A stretch of DNA of 64,000 nucleotides from Bowdeniella nasicola (GCA_030537895.1 JAUNVA010000004.1:9113-73112); one strand, 5' to 3'; numbered from the stretch's first letter, positions 17,049 to 25,142 are shown. A program made the numbers and translations. The notes: a model not told the origin generated them from the letters alone.

Positions 17049-17147
17049 TCTTCCACCCTAGTAGCCGCGGCATCGAAACCGGCGATGGCAACGCCGCCGG
17101 GCTCGGATCGGATGGGCAGACGGCCTCTCACTACCCGGTGAAAGAGA

Positions 17148-17193
17148 GCAACGTCGTGTGATACACAGGGGGGCAGGCATCACACGACGTTGC
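17148..17193. repeat. Perfect 15-bp inverted repeat, 16-base spacer
   Basis: Arms GCAACGTCGTGTGAT (17148-17162) and its exact reverse complement (17179-17193). It lies 100 bases upstream of the DUF4011-like start and 150 upstream of csoR, so a terminator role is unlikely. It could be an operator, a structured 5' leader or a remnant of a mobile element end. No transposase is near. Confidence 0.75.
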
Positions 17194-17312
17194 ATTCCCA
17201 AGTATGGCGACAGGATTCTGCTACTGCAAGCTCCTTCACCATCGATTCCTGGTCCGAGGATGGTCGCATCATGCCACCTTGCTGGGGCGCGCTCTGGCCG
17301 CCCTGTACGCTC

Positions 17313-17329
17313 ATACCCCAACGGGGTAT
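17313..17329. promoter_or_regulatory. CsoR operator
   Basis: Perfect palindrome ATACCCC-AAC-GGGGTAT, the G/C-tract type bound by CsoR copper sensors, 17 bases ahead of the csoR start. Autoregulation is therefore predicted. Confidence 0.85.
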
Positions 17330-17345
17330 CCGATATGCTGCGCAT

Positions 17346-17636
17346 ATGGAGCAGGAGCACGGCTACATGAGAGACAAGGCCCGCTACCTGGCGCGACTGA
17401 AACGCATCGAAGGCCAGGCCCGCGGCATTCATCGCATGGTGGACGAAGACGCCTACTGCATCGACATCCTCACCCAGATCAGCGCGCTCACCAGCGCCCT
17501 CGAGAACGTTGGGCTGCGCCTGCTCGAGGATCACCTCTCACACTGTGTGGTGGATGCGGCGCGCCGATCCGGGCCCGAAGGTGAGGAGAAGATCGCCGAG
17601 GTCAGCCAGGCAATCGCCAGGCTCGTCAAGTCCTAA
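17346..17636 (+). CDS. csoR: CsoR-type copper-sensing repressor
   Basis: 96 residues from ATG 17346. The RcnR/CsoR fold segments RLKRIEGQARGIHRMVDED and YCIDILTQ are clear. The Cu(I) ligands Cys38, His63 and Cys67 have the CsoR spacing, and Tyr37 and Glu61 flank them. ATG 17367 has a better ribosome site (AGGAG, 9 bases), but starting at 17346 keeps the HGY segment that aligns with Streptomyces CsoR. The mRNA may be leaderless. An operator precedes it. No copper ATPase or chaperone follows: the next genes are tRNA-Arg and an aminotransferase, so its targets lie elsewhere. Confidence 0.93.
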   Translation: MEQEHGYMRDKARYLARLKRIEGQARGIHRMVDEDAYCIDILTQISALTSALENVGLRLLEDHLSHCVVDAARRSGPEGEEKIAEVSQAIARLVKS

Positions 17637-17680
17637 AGCCGCGAGGCCTGATCCGCCGGCACGGCGTGCCTCGGTCTGTG

Positions 17681-17753
17681 CGCCCCCGATTGGATTCGAA
17701 CCAACGACACCCGCTTTAGGAGAGCGGTGCTCTATCCCCTGAGCTACGGGGGC
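17681..17753 (-). tRNA. tRNA-Arg(CCT)
   Basis: 73-nt minus-strand cloverleaf with acceptor GCCCCCG/CGGGGGC, D-arm TAGCTCAGGGGATAGAGCA, anticodon stem-loop CCGCT-CTCCTAA-AGCGG (anticodon CCT, reading AGG) and T-arm TTGGTTCGAATCCAA. Discriminator is G; CCA is not encoded. Confidence 0.96.
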
Positions 17754-17915
17754 TTGGCGGCGCGCCACCCCGGCCTCACGCCGGGATAAGACTACCAAGT
17801 GCGCGGCTCCACTCACGAGCGTTCCCACGGATCGCCCGGTAAAGCAGGGCTCGTGACTATGATCAATGTGGCGTGTCACCCGACACCCAGATTCCTGATC
17901 CCCGAAGGAGGTTCG

Positions 17916-19139
17916 ATGCTCAAGGTCGCCGCGTCTCTCACCGCTCATCTTGCGCCTAACTACCATCCCCTGGAAGTCGAGTTGACGACAGGCGAAGGCA
18001 GCTGGGTGACGGACGTCGATGGTAAGCGCTATCTCGACTGTCTGGCTGGCTATTCCGCGCTGAATTTTGGTCATGCCAACCCTGAACTGCTCGAGGCCAC
18101 CCACGCCCAGCTGGACAAGCTGACCCTCGTCTCGAGGGCTTTCGACCACGACCAGCTCCTCCCCTTCGCCGCGGAACTCACCGAACTCACCGGGACCGAG
18201 ATGATGCTCCCGATGAACACGGGTGCCGAGGCGGTGGAAACCGCGATCAAGGCCGCGCGCCGCTGGGGCTACCAGGTGAAGGGGGTGGCCTCGGAACAGG
18301 CCACCATCATCGTGGCGGACAATTCCTTCCACGGACGCACGACCACCATCATTTCGTTCTCCACCGACGCGACCGCGAAGGACGCGTTTGGCCCCTACAC
18401 CCCCGGATTCCGCATTGTCCCCTACGGCGATCTCGACGCCGTGCGCGATGCTATCGACGATACGACCGTCGCCGTCCTCTTTGAGCCCATCCAGGGCGAG
18501 TCTGGCGTCGTCATGCCCCCGGACAACTTCCTGCCGGGGCTACGCGAGCTATGTGACGAGCGCGAGATCCTCATGATTCTTGACGAGATCCAGTCGGGGC
18601 TCGGCCGTACCGGCACGACCCTCGCCCAAGATCACGCCGGCATTCGCGCCGACCTGATCACCCTCGGAAAGGCCCTTGGCGGAGGCATCATGCCCGTGTC
18701 CGCCGTCGTGGGCCGACGCGACGTGCTGGGCCTGCTTACTCCAGGCACGCATGGCTCCACCTTCGGTGGCAACCCGCTTGCCTGTGCCGTCGGACGCGCG
18801 GTGGTGCGGATTCTCAAACGCGGCGAGGTACAGGAGTCGGCACAGCGTCTCGGAGTGATGATGCGAGAGCGCCTCCAGCGCATCGCGGATGCGGGTCACC
18901 TCGCCGAGGTGCGCTCCCGCGGCCTGTGGGCGGGGATCGACGTCGAACCACAGCTCGGTCTCACGGGACGCCAGCTCTGTGAACGGCTTGCCGAGCGAGG
19001 CATGCTGTGTAAGGACACCCACGGCTCGACCATCCGCCTCGCTCCCCCGCTGACCATCAGCGAAGAGGATCTGCACACCGCGATGGATATCCTCGAAGGT
19101 GTGCTCAATGACCAAGCACACGAGGTCGGTCTCGACTAG
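17916..19139 (+). CDS. rocD: Ornithine aminotransferase
   Basis: 407 residues from ATG 17916, preceded by GAAGGAGG with ideal spacing. Class III PLP aminotransferase: FHGRTTTIISF, EPIQGESGVVMPP, LDEIQSGLGRTG, and the PLP-binding lysine in TLGKALGGG. The N-terminal block LDCLAGYSALNFGHANP and MLPMNTGAEAVETAIKAAR fit ornithine-oxo-acid transaminase, which forms glutamate semialdehyde from ornithine. Acetylornithine aminotransferase is the main alternative; no arginine-biosynthesis genes are adjacent. A strong hairpin follows. Confidence 0.88.
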   Translation: MLKVAASLTAHLAPNYHPLEVELTTGEGSWVTDVDGKRYLDCLAGYSALNFGHANPELLEATHAQLDKLTLVSRAFDHDQLLPFAAELTELTGTEMMLPMNTGAEAVETAIKAARRWGYQVKGVASEQATIIVADNSFHGRTTTIISFSTDATAKDAFGPYTPGFRIVPYGDLDAVRDAIDDTTVAVLFEPIQGESGVVMPPDNFLPGLRELCDEREILMILDEIQSGLGRTGTTLAQDHAGIRADLITLGKALGGGIMPVSAVVGRRDVLGLLTPGTHGSTFGGNPLACAVGRAVVRILKRGEVQESAQRLGVMMRERLQRIADAGHLAEVRSRGLWAGIDVEPQLGLTGRQLCERLAERGMLCKDTHGSTIRLAPPLTISEEDLHTAMDILEGVLNDQAHEVGLD

Positions 19140-19170
19140 CGAGCGGAGTACTCACCGCGACCAGAACAGA

Positions 19171-19210
19171 GCACCGCGGCCCGCGATCACACGATCGCGG
19201 GCCGCGGTGC
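19171..19210. terminator. Bidirectional terminator hairpin
   Basis: Perfect 18-bp stem with 4-base loop ACAC (arms 19171-19188 and 19193-19210) between the convergent rocD and USP genes. There is no T-tract, a common form in high-GC actinobacteria. Confidence 0.85.
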
Positions 19211-19223
19211 CGTAGTCATGGGC

Positions 19224-20156
19224 TTAGCGGTGCTGCCACATCTCGGTCGGGGAGATCTCGTCCGCCTCAAAGCGGGAGGGCACAACCATCACGGGGCAGG
19301 CCGAATGCTGCAGCAGTGCCTGCGAGGTCGAGCCGAGCATGAGGCCGGCGAACCCTCCACGCCCACGGGTGCCCACCACGACGAGGTCTACGGCAGTGGA
19401 GAACTCCGCGAGCAACGCAGCCGCGTTCCCGTCGAGAGCGTGGCGGCGCACCTTCACGTTCGGGAATTCCTCGGTGGCCGAGGCGATGGCTGCGTCGAGC
19501 CCCTCGCGAACATCGGTGAGGATGCGATCGCGGTCAACGGTCGCCGGCATCCAGGCCAGGGCCCCCGCAGCGGAAGCGATCGCCACGGCCGCGATGGCGG
19601 TCAGTTCGGCGTCCCACAGGCTCGCTTCGCGTACCGCCTGTACGAGCGCTCCGCGGGCCGAATCGGATCCGTCCACGCCCGCGACGATGCGCCGCACGGG
19701 CACGAGTGCTCCGCGCCCCTCCTCACGCAGTGGTACCACCACGACGGGGCAGTGGGAGTGTGCCGGCAGCGCCGAAGAGACAGCGCCCAGGAGGCGGTCC
19801 GTGAAACCCGAGCCCTTATGCGAACCGATGACGGCGATGCCGGCCTGCTTCGAGAGCTCGACGAGCACCGCGGTAGGGTCGCCCGTTTCGAGGGCCGAGG
19901 TGACCTCGAGCCCGTCGGTTTCGGCGCGCGCGGTTGCCTCCTGCAGGACCTGCTGGGCGCCGTTGTGGATCTGCGTGTCGTCGAGGGCTGCGTACCCGCC
20001 GTCGATCGACGTCGCCGGGAACGATGGCAGGGCATAGGCACACACGATGTGCAGTCTCCAACCCAACCGCTTGGCGTGCGCGGCCGCCCAGTCCACGGCC
20101 CCGAGAGCCGCGGGCGAGCCGTCAACTCCGACGAGGACCACTGGTTCGTGAGTCAT
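19224..20156 (-). CDS. Tandem universal stress protein
   Basis: 310 residues with two USP domains (about 1-145 and 150-300). Each starts with a V-G-V/A-D-G-S strand (VGVDGSPAAL; VAGVDGSDSARG). The second domain has the intact ATP-binding signature GTRGRGGFAGLMLGS. In the first it reads GSHKGSGFTDRLLGA, with Lys for the second Gly and Ala for the last Ser, so ATP binding may be confined to domain 2. Typical of actinobacterial dormancy/stress USPs. No client gene is adjacent. Confidence 0.93.
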   Translation of the reverse strand: MTHEPVVLVGVDGSPAALGAVDWAAAHAKRLGWRLHIVCAYALPSFPATSIDGGYAALDDTQIHNGAQQVLQEATARAETDGLEVTSALETGDPTAVLVELSKQAGIAVIGSHKGSGFTDRLLGAVSSALPAHSHCPVVVVPLREEGRGALVPVRRIVAGVDGSDSARGALVQAVREASLWDAELTAIAAVAIASAAGALAWMPATVDRDRILTDVREGLDAAIASATEEFPNVKVRRHALDGNAAALLAEFSTAVDLVVVGTRGRGGFAGLMLGSTSQALLQHSACPVMVVPSRFEADEISPTEMWQHR

Positions 20157-20291
20157 GACGTCACCTTCCCTGTGCTTGGCCCCTCAGCTGTGAGGGGCCT
20201 CTCCCCCCATTTTGCCCTGCTTTGTCGTTTTACGCAGCATCCCTGTCGACACCGTCGAGCCTCGCGCTATGGCTGAGCGTAGAGACGCCAA

Positions 20292-20323
20292 AGCGGGCTG
20301 TGCTCGGACAAACACAGCCCGCT
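20292..20323 (-). terminator. Hairpin after the NlpC/P60 gene
   Basis: Perfect 11-bp stem (AGCGGGCTGTG and complement) with 10-base loop, about 40 bases past the NlpC/P60 stop. A second perfect 24-bp palindrome (20353-20376) spans the stop codon itself. Together they probably end the transcript. Confidence 0.65.
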
Positions 20324-20352
20324 AGGGCGCTCAGGCGGCCGGAGGAGGGCCG

Positions 20353-20376
20353 TTCGCGTCGGTTAACCGACGCGAA
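20353..20376. repeat. 24-bp perfect palindrome across the NlpC/P60 stop codon
   Basis: TTCGCGTCGGTT followed directly by its reverse complement. It includes the last codons and stop of the NlpC/P60 gene. Probably part of the termination region; a protein-binding site is possible. Confidence 0.7.
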
Positions 20377-21160
20377 TGAACGTGGGGTTGGATCGGTAAA
20401 TCGGTCCGGCAGCCAGCGGAGTGCGCGGATTGCGGGCCGCAATGTGCTGGCCGTTACCGAGGTAGATACCAACGTGGCCGGGCCACCAGATGAGGTCGCC
20501 AGGGCGGGCTTGCGAGGCCGGTACGACACGTCCGGCGTGGCGCTGGGCCGAGGAGGAGCGCGGCAGGTTGATACCCACCTGGCGGTAGACGTAGGACGTG
20601 AATCCGGAGCAGTCAAAGCCTGCCGGGCTCGAGCCGCCAGCCACGTAGGGAGTGCCGATGTAGCGGTAGGCGATCTGCACGACGGAGCTCGCGGCCGCGG
20701 AGGGCGGCGGCACGGGGGCGGCGGCCTGCGCCTGGCTGCGCGCGGCGGAAGCGGCAGGGGCCTGGCGCCCATGCGAGCGGGAGGCCGCCTGCTGGCGGGC
20801 CGGTGCGGGGGCGGCGGCGCGTACGACGGGCTTTGGGGCCTTCGTTCCCTCCACGGTGACATCGGTGCCGGCATCCCACTCGGCGTCCTTTGCGACCTCA
20901 ACGGCGACAGGAGCGGCGAGCGCGGCCTTCGCGGCCTGCGAGATGTGGGTGGAGTCGATGTCCGCCTGCGCCTCGAGCGTGGGCTGCGGGGCGGTGGCGG
21001 CACCGGCGGCGGTGGCGACCATGGTGAGGGCAATGCCAGAGGAGGCGGCGGCGACGGTCCCCTTGCGGTTCCCGCCGGTGACAGCGGCACTCAGGTCGCG
21101 CAGCTGCTTCAGAGCGGAGGGCTTCGCGGCGTGACGGCCGCGTCGAGTCGTAATCGTCAA
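20363..21160 (-). CDS. Secreted NlpC/P60 peptidoglycan endopeptidase
   Basis: 265 residues. A basic N-terminus and a hydrophobic export segment (about 36-58, GTVAAASSGIALTMVATAAG) lead to an Ala/Pro-rich linker, then a C-terminal NlpC/P60 domain (about 155-265). Catalytic Cys lies in FDCSGFTSYVY, His in HVGIYLGNG, and the third polar residue in HIAARNP. Expected to cleave stem peptides of the cell wall. The 5' leader is a c-di-AMP riboswitch, the usual control of actinobacterial wall hydrolases and resuscitation factors. Confidence 0.93.
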   Translation of the reverse strand: MTITTRRGRHAAKPSALKQLRDLSAAVTGGNRKGTVAAASSGIALTMVATAAGAATAPQPTLEAQADIDSTHISQAAKAALAAPVAVEVAKDAEWDAGTDVTVEGTKAPKPVVRAAAPAPARQQAASRSHGRQAPAASAARSQAQAAAPVPPPSAAASSVVQIAYRYIGTPYVAGGSSPAGFDCSGFTSYVYRQVGINLPRSSSAQRHAGRVVPASQARPGDLIWWPGHVGIYLGNGQHIAARNPRTPLAAGPIYRSNPTFIRVG

Positions 21161-21177
21161 GGTAATAGTTCTCCAGT

Positions 21178-21330
21178 TCCTCCGGGGTAAGCTGTCGGGT
21201 TCGGGCTGGAGTGCCCGACGCGGTGGCGTTTCACCCCTAGGTCACCAGGTGATGACCACGTGTGGTTTCCCCGTCCTCGCTGGTCATGGTGTCCGAGTAG
21301 CTCCCACAGCAGCGAGGTTCGGTTCTGCAG
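21178..21330 (-). ncRNA. c-di-AMP (ydaO/yuaA) riboswitch
   Basis: On the minus strand, upstream of the NlpC/P60 gene. Conserved blocks occur in the expected order: GACGGGGAAACCAC (near 21262-21275), then CTAGGGGTGAAAC (near 21230-21240), then CCCGAACCCGACAGCTTACC (near 21185-21204), followed by the P1 closing region. The last block matches the actinobacterial form CCGAACCCGTCAGCTAACC nearly exactly. In this class, ligand binding generally reduces downstream expression. Edges are approximate. Confidence 0.87.
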
Positions 21331-21344
21331 GTGCGTAGCCCGAG

Positions 21345-21355
21345 GTGGTTTCCCC
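21345..21355 (-). repeat. Second copy of the riboswitch core GGGGAAACCAC
   Basis: The 11-base string GGGGAAACCAC occurs in the aptamer (21262-21272) and again 83 bases upstream in the leader (21345-21355). It may be part of a degenerate second aptamer or simply the 5' part of an extended structure. Confidence 0.55.
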
Positions 21356-21425
21356 AAGCCGGTCTGAGCCTAACCCGCAGGAGGAGCGATGTCACGTTTC
21401 GGTTACGCCTGTCGCACCAGGAGAG

Positions 21426-21443
21426 GTCATACTACGGTATGAC
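21426..21443. repeat. Inverted repeat GTCATAC-TACG-GTATGAC
   Basis: Perfect 7-bp arms with 4-base spacer, 13 bases past the DtxR/IdeR-like stop and upstream of the riboswitch leader. It could be the end hairpin of the regulator transcript or an operator for the NlpC/P60 promoter. No T-tract. Confidence 0.5.
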
Positions 21444-21456
21444 ATCTATGGGATTC

Positions 21457-22146
21457 CTACAGAGACTGATCGGTCGCAACGAAGATATGGGTTGAAACGT
21501 TGTCTGGAAGCTCCAGAACTACGTCAGATTCCGTGGCACCCACCACGTGGACACCCTCCTGCTCGGCGACGGTAATCTCCGCCCCGGGGATGATTCCCGC
21601 TTCGATAAACCGCTTAAGGAGATCGGTGTCAACCTGGATGACTTCCCCAATCCGCACGACGCGCGTGAGCTGCTCCGTCTCACCTTCGAGGGTCGCGAGC
21701 GGGATCAGCCCCTCCTCAGCGGCGACGCGGACGGGCTCAGCCACCTCGGGGATGGGATTGCCGTAGGGGTCATTCGCCGTCGTGCTCACGAGGTCCGTGA
21801 GGCGCTCGGCAACTCGGGCGGAGATCACGTGCTCCCAGCGGCAGGCCTCGTCATGAGCGAATTCCCACTCGAGCCCGATGACGTCGATGAGGAGCCGCTC
21901 GGCCAGCCGGTGCTTACGCATGACCCCGCTCGCCCGCGTGAAGCCGACGTCGCTCAGCCGGATGATGCGATCCTCGTCGATCGTGAGTAGTCCATCGCGT
22001 TCCATCCGGGCGACGGTCTGGGAGACGGTGGGGCCGGAGTGATCGAGCCGCTCAGCAATACGTGCGCGCAGCGGCGGCACTCCCTCTTCTAGGAGTTCAT
22101 AGACCGTCTTGAGGTACATCTCGGTGGTGTCGATGAGGTCTTTCAC
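21457..22146 (-). CDS. ideR: DtxR/IdeR iron-dependent regulator
   Basis: 229 residues. The GTG start at 22146 is preferred: AAGGA lies 8 bases ahead, and the protein then begins like DtxR (VKDLIDTTEMYL against MKDLVDTTEMYL). The winged helix is nearly identical to DtxR in its recognition region (RIAERLDHSGPTVSQTVARMERDGL), so the same DNA box is expected. The metal-site residues around HRLAERLL and HDEACRWEHV are conserved, including the Cys-x2-Glu-His block. A C-terminal SH3-like domain is present. A near-perfect box lies upstream of the FTR1 gene here. The Mn-specific homologue MntR is less likely given the closeness to DtxR. Confidence 0.93.
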   Translation of the reverse strand: MKDLIDTTEMYLKTVYELLEEGVPPLRARIAERLDHSGPTVSQTVARMERDGLLTIDEDRIIRLSDVGFTRASGVMRKHRLAERLLIDVIGLEWEFAHDEACRWEHVISARVAERLTDLVSTTANDPYGNPIPEVAEPVRVAAEEGLIPLATLEGETEQLTRVVRIGEVIQVDTDLLKRFIEAGIIPGAEITVAEQEGVHVVGATESDVVLELPDNVSTHIFVATDQSL

Positions 22147-22195
22147 TCCGTGGTCCTTCCTCAATGCCCGCCCCGACCCGTGTCATTGTAGAGCC

Positions 22196-23308
22196 ATGGT
22201 CGAGTATGCTCACCCCTCAATCTTGCCTCACGATGGCCGTTTCGGCAGCGGCCCGACGAAGATTCGTTCCGAACAGCTCTCCACCCTTGCGGCCGCACCG
22301 CTTGGGACCTCCCATCGGGCACAACCGGTTCGCTCCTTGGTCGGCTCCGTGCGCGAAGGCCTCGCCGAGCTGTTCGCCCTGCCCGACGGCTACGAGATCG
22401 CCCTCGGCAACGGCGGTGCGAGCCTCGTGTGGGAGGCGCTCACCTTCTCCCTTGTACAAAAACGCGCCGCGCATGCGGTGTGCGGGGAGTTCTCAGCCAA
22501 GTTCGCGGACCTCACCGACGGCGCCCCCCACCTGGATCCCTCCGTCATTGCGCGCGCGGAGGTGGGGACGTTCCAGCCACTACCCGAGGCCCCCGACGCC
22601 GACACCCTCGCCTTCGCTCACAACGAGACGTCAACGGGTGTCCTCAGCCCCCTGCACCACGCCGAGGCCGCGCCCGGCCAGCTCGTCGTTGTCGATGCAA
22701 CGTCCGTGGCCGGTGCCCTAGATGTCCATCTCGCGGGCATCGACGTCTATTACTTCTCGCCACAAAAGGCGCTCGGCGCCGACGGCGGCCTCTGGTTCGC
22801 GATCCTGTCTCCCGCCGCAATCGAGCGCATCGAGGCGGTCTGCGCGAGCCGCTGGGTACCCCCCATGCTGGACCTCGCCCGCGCGCTCGCGGCCAGCCGG
22901 AAAAACCAGACATACAACACGCCTTCAATCGTGAACCTCGCACTCCTGGATTCCCAGGTGCGCTGGCTTCGCGAGCGCGGTGGGCTCGCCTGGGCCGAGG
23001 AGCGCTGCCGAAATCTCTCGGGGGCGCTGTACACCTTCGCAGAATCCCATCCGCTGGTCCGGCCTTTCGTGACCGAGCCGGCCTACCGCTCCCCCGTCGT
23101 CGCGACCCTCGACATCGACGAATCCATCAACGCCGACGACGTGCGAGCGCGCCTGACCGAGCTGGCCGGAATCGTCGATATCGCGCCCTACCGCAAGCTC
23201 GGGCGCAACCAGATCCGAGTGGGATGTTTCCCGGCCGTGGAGCGCCACGATCTCGACGCGCTGATCGCCTGGCTCGAATGGGCACTCGAGGACGCGGCGG
23301 ACGCCTAG
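22196..23308 (+). CDS. serC: Phosphoserine transaminase
   Basis: 370 residues, the actinobacterial SerC type. The N-terminal DGRFGSGPTKIR block, LGNGGASLVWEAL, AHNETSTGV, DATSVAG and the PLP lysine in YYFSPQKALGADGG are all present. It converts phosphohydroxypyruvate to phosphoserine. Divergent from ideR with only 49 bases between the start codons. No strong ribosome site precedes the ATG at 22196. The stop overlaps that of the convergent MFS gene by 4 bases. Confidence 0.95.
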   Translation: MVEYAHPSILPHDGRFGSGPTKIRSEQLSTLAAAPLGTSHRAQPVRSLVGSVREGLAELFALPDGYEIALGNGGASLVWEALTFSLVQKRAAHAVCGEFSAKFADLTDGAPHLDPSVIARAEVGTFQPLPEAPDADTLAFAHNETSTGVLSPLHHAEAAPGQLVVVDATSVAGALDVHLAGIDVYYFSPQKALGADGGLWFAILSPAAIERIEAVCASRWVPPMLDLARALAASRKNQTYNTPSIVNLALLDSQVRWLRERGGLAWAEERCRNLSGALYTFAESHPLVRPFVTEPAYRSPVVATLDIDESINADDVRARLTELAGIVDIAPYRKLGRNQIRVGCFPAVERHDLDALIAWLEWALEDAADA

Positions 23309-24681
23309 GAGGCGGCGCGCTGGGGCGTCGTCTGACGCTCTTCGACGCGCCGCGCCTGGAAGGTCGCGTCTGCGCGCATCTCTGCAGGCTGGGGCATCTC
23401 GGTATCGGTATCCTTCCACGAGCGCTCACCGGGCCCGTCGATGTCGAGGTAGGGACGATGCCAGTGGTAGCTGACATCAACCCGCCATTCTCGTTTGGCC
23501 CACAGCGCGGCACCGATCGCGACAACGATCGAGGCGACGGCGCCAATCCCCACCGACCAGCGCGGTGACCAGGCCTCCGCAATCCAACCGACCAGGGGGG
23601 CACCGACCGGCGTGGTGCCGAGGAAAACGAGCGTATACAGGCTCATGACGCGCCCGCGCATGTCGGGTGCCGTCGAGAGCTGAATCGCGGTGTTCGCCGA
23701 GGTGATCATGGTGAGTGAACAGAATCCCACCAGGATCATCGACGCGAGGTAGGTCTCCCACGTGGGGGCGAGTGCGTTCAGTCCCGCGGCAATACCGAAC
23801 ACGAATGCAGAGCCAATCACGAGACGCACGCGCGGGTGTTGACGTCGGGCGGCCGCAAGTGCCCCCGCAACGGACCCGATCGCCATGACGGAGCCGACCA
23901 TGCCGTAGCCGGCGGAACTGCGACCAAAGACCTGAGTTGCCATGACGGCGCTGGTGAGCTGGAAGTTCAACCCGAGCGCGGAGACTGTACCCGCGACGAT
24001 CATAATGACGAGGATGTCGGAACGACGCAGGACGTAGCGCAAGCCGTCGCGGACCTGTCCCTTGGCGCGCTTGGCACGCGGCAGTTCACGCAGCTCGGAG
24101 GTACGCATGGCTTGCAGCGCGAAGATGGTCGCCACGAAGGACAGCGCGTTGATGATGAACACCCACCCGGTGCCGACCGCCGCGATCAGGAGGCCCGAAA
24201 TTCCGGGGCCGATAAGGCGCGCGACATTGAACGACGTCGAGTTCAGCGCGACGGCGTTTGGCAGGGAGTCCGCCGGTACCATCTCACCAACGAAAATCTG
24301 GCGGGCCGGGGCATCAATCGCGGAAATTGATCCGAGCGCAAACGCGAGCGCATAGATGTGCCACAACTGGGCGTGCCCGCCCAGCACGAGGACACCCTGG
24401 ATGAGCGCTGTGAGTCCCATCAGGCCCTGCGTCCACATGAGAAGGTGGCGCCGGTTGGAGCGGTCCGCGAGTACACCCGCGACCGGCGTGAGAATCAAAA
24501 GCGGCGCGAATTGGAGCGCCGTCGTCACGCCCACAGCAAAGCCAGAGTTGTCGGTCAACAGGCGCAGGACCAGCCAGTCCTGCGCAATGCGCTGCATCCA
24601 CGTGCCCACGTTTGCCACGAGAGCACCAAAAAACCAGATGCGGTAATTACGAAAAGAAAGGGAATGAAAGGTTCTGCTCAT
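23305..24681 (-). CDS. MFS efflux transporter (EntS/DHA3-like)
   Basis: 458 residues with about 12 membrane helices. N-terminal LSFRNYRIWFFGALVANVGTWMQ is typical of the EntS/MFS_3 group. The loop 2-3 motif reads GVLADRSNRRHLL, as expected for MFS. A cytoplasmic tail of about 60 residues follows the last helix. The ATG overlaps the TGA of the MarR gene (ATGA), so the two are co-translated and the pump is probably the MarR target. Substrate is unknown; drug or siderophore export is possible. Confidence 0.9.
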   Translation of the reverse strand: MSRTFHSLSFRNYRIWFFGALVANVGTWMQRIAQDWLVLRLLTDNSGFAVGVTTALQFAPLLILTPVAGVLADRSNRRHLLMWTQGLMGLTALIQGVLVLGGHAQLWHIYALAFALGSISAIDAPARQIFVGEMVPADSLPNAVALNSTSFNVARLIGPGISGLLIAAVGTGWVFIINALSFVATIFALQAMRTSELRELPRAKRAKGQVRDGLRYVLRRSDILVIMIVAGTVSALGLNFQLTSAVMATQVFGRSSAGYGMVGSVMAIGSVAGALAAARRQHPRVRLVIGSAFVFGIAAGLNALAPTWETYLASMILVGFCSLTMITSANTAIQLSTAPDMRGRVMSLYTLVFLGTTPVGAPLVGWIAEAWSPRWSVGIGAVASIVVAIGAALWAKREWRVDVSYHWHRPYLDIDGPGERSWKDTDTEMPQPAEMRADATFQARRVEERQTTPQRAAS

Positions 24682-25142
24682 CGATCCACCATCGCCAACA
24701 GGAGGTCTGCGGCGCGGCGCATGACCTCCCGATCATCGGGTTCAAGTTCTGCGAGGGCCTCGGCCAACCAGGCGGTCCGACGCCGCCGGACCTTCGTCAA
24801 GACCTGGGAGCCTTCGTCTGTCAGTGACACGAGCACTTGACGCCGATCGCGCGGATGGGAACCGCGCGCGATGTAGTCCGCGGCCTGAAGGCCCGCCAGG
24901 GTGCGCGTCATTGAGGGAGGCTGCACCTGCTCGTGATCGGCCAGCTCCCCCGGCGTCATCGGGCCGAGGCGGTCAAGTGAGGAGAGCACACAGAATTGAG
25001 TCTGCGTGAGATCCGCAGCCGCCTGCGCCTCATGTCGTAGGCGACGTGCGGTGCGGTGCACGGCGACACGCACAGTCGACGTCAGGTCATCTTCCTGTGG
25101 ACCGTAAGGCGTGCCGACCAGGGGATTCAGGGTCGTATGCAT
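24678..25142 (-). CDS. MarR-family transcriptional regulator
   Basis: 154 residues with a MarR winged helix: LTQTQFCVLSSLDRLGPMTPGELADHEQVQPPSMTRTL forms the helix-turn-helix and DRRQVLVSLTDEG the wing with its conserved DxR. First gene of a MarR-MFS operon. A near-palindrome 66 bases upstream (25208-25233) is the likely autoregulatory operator. The ligand is unknown. Confidence 0.93.
   Translation of the reverse strand: MHTTLNPLVGTPYGPQEDDLTSTVRVAVHRTARRLRHEAQAAADLTQTQFCVLSSLDRLGPMTPGELADHEQVQPPSMTRTLAGLQAADYIARGSHPRDRRQVLVSLTDEGSQVLTKVRRRRTAWLAEALAELEPDDREVMRRAADLLLAMVDR

Larger units (their letters stand above)
17049..17345. other. Divergent intergenic region with long inverted repeat
   Basis: About 300 bases between the divergent DUF4011-like and csoR genes. 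It holds the 15-bp-arm inverted repeat at 17148-17193 and the CsoR operator at 17313-17329. No gene recognised. Confidence 0.6.

Noticed and set aside
21389..21442. 17-codon plus-strand ORF with an excellent AGGAGG-type ribosome site
   Set aside because: Too short to support, antisense to the riboswitch transcript, and it overlaps an inverted repeat. Probably chance, though ribosome profiling could test it.
21387..22164. ATG 22164 as the ideR start
   Set aside because: The ATG lies inside the ribosome site that serves GTG 22146, and the shorter protein aligns with DtxR from its first residue.
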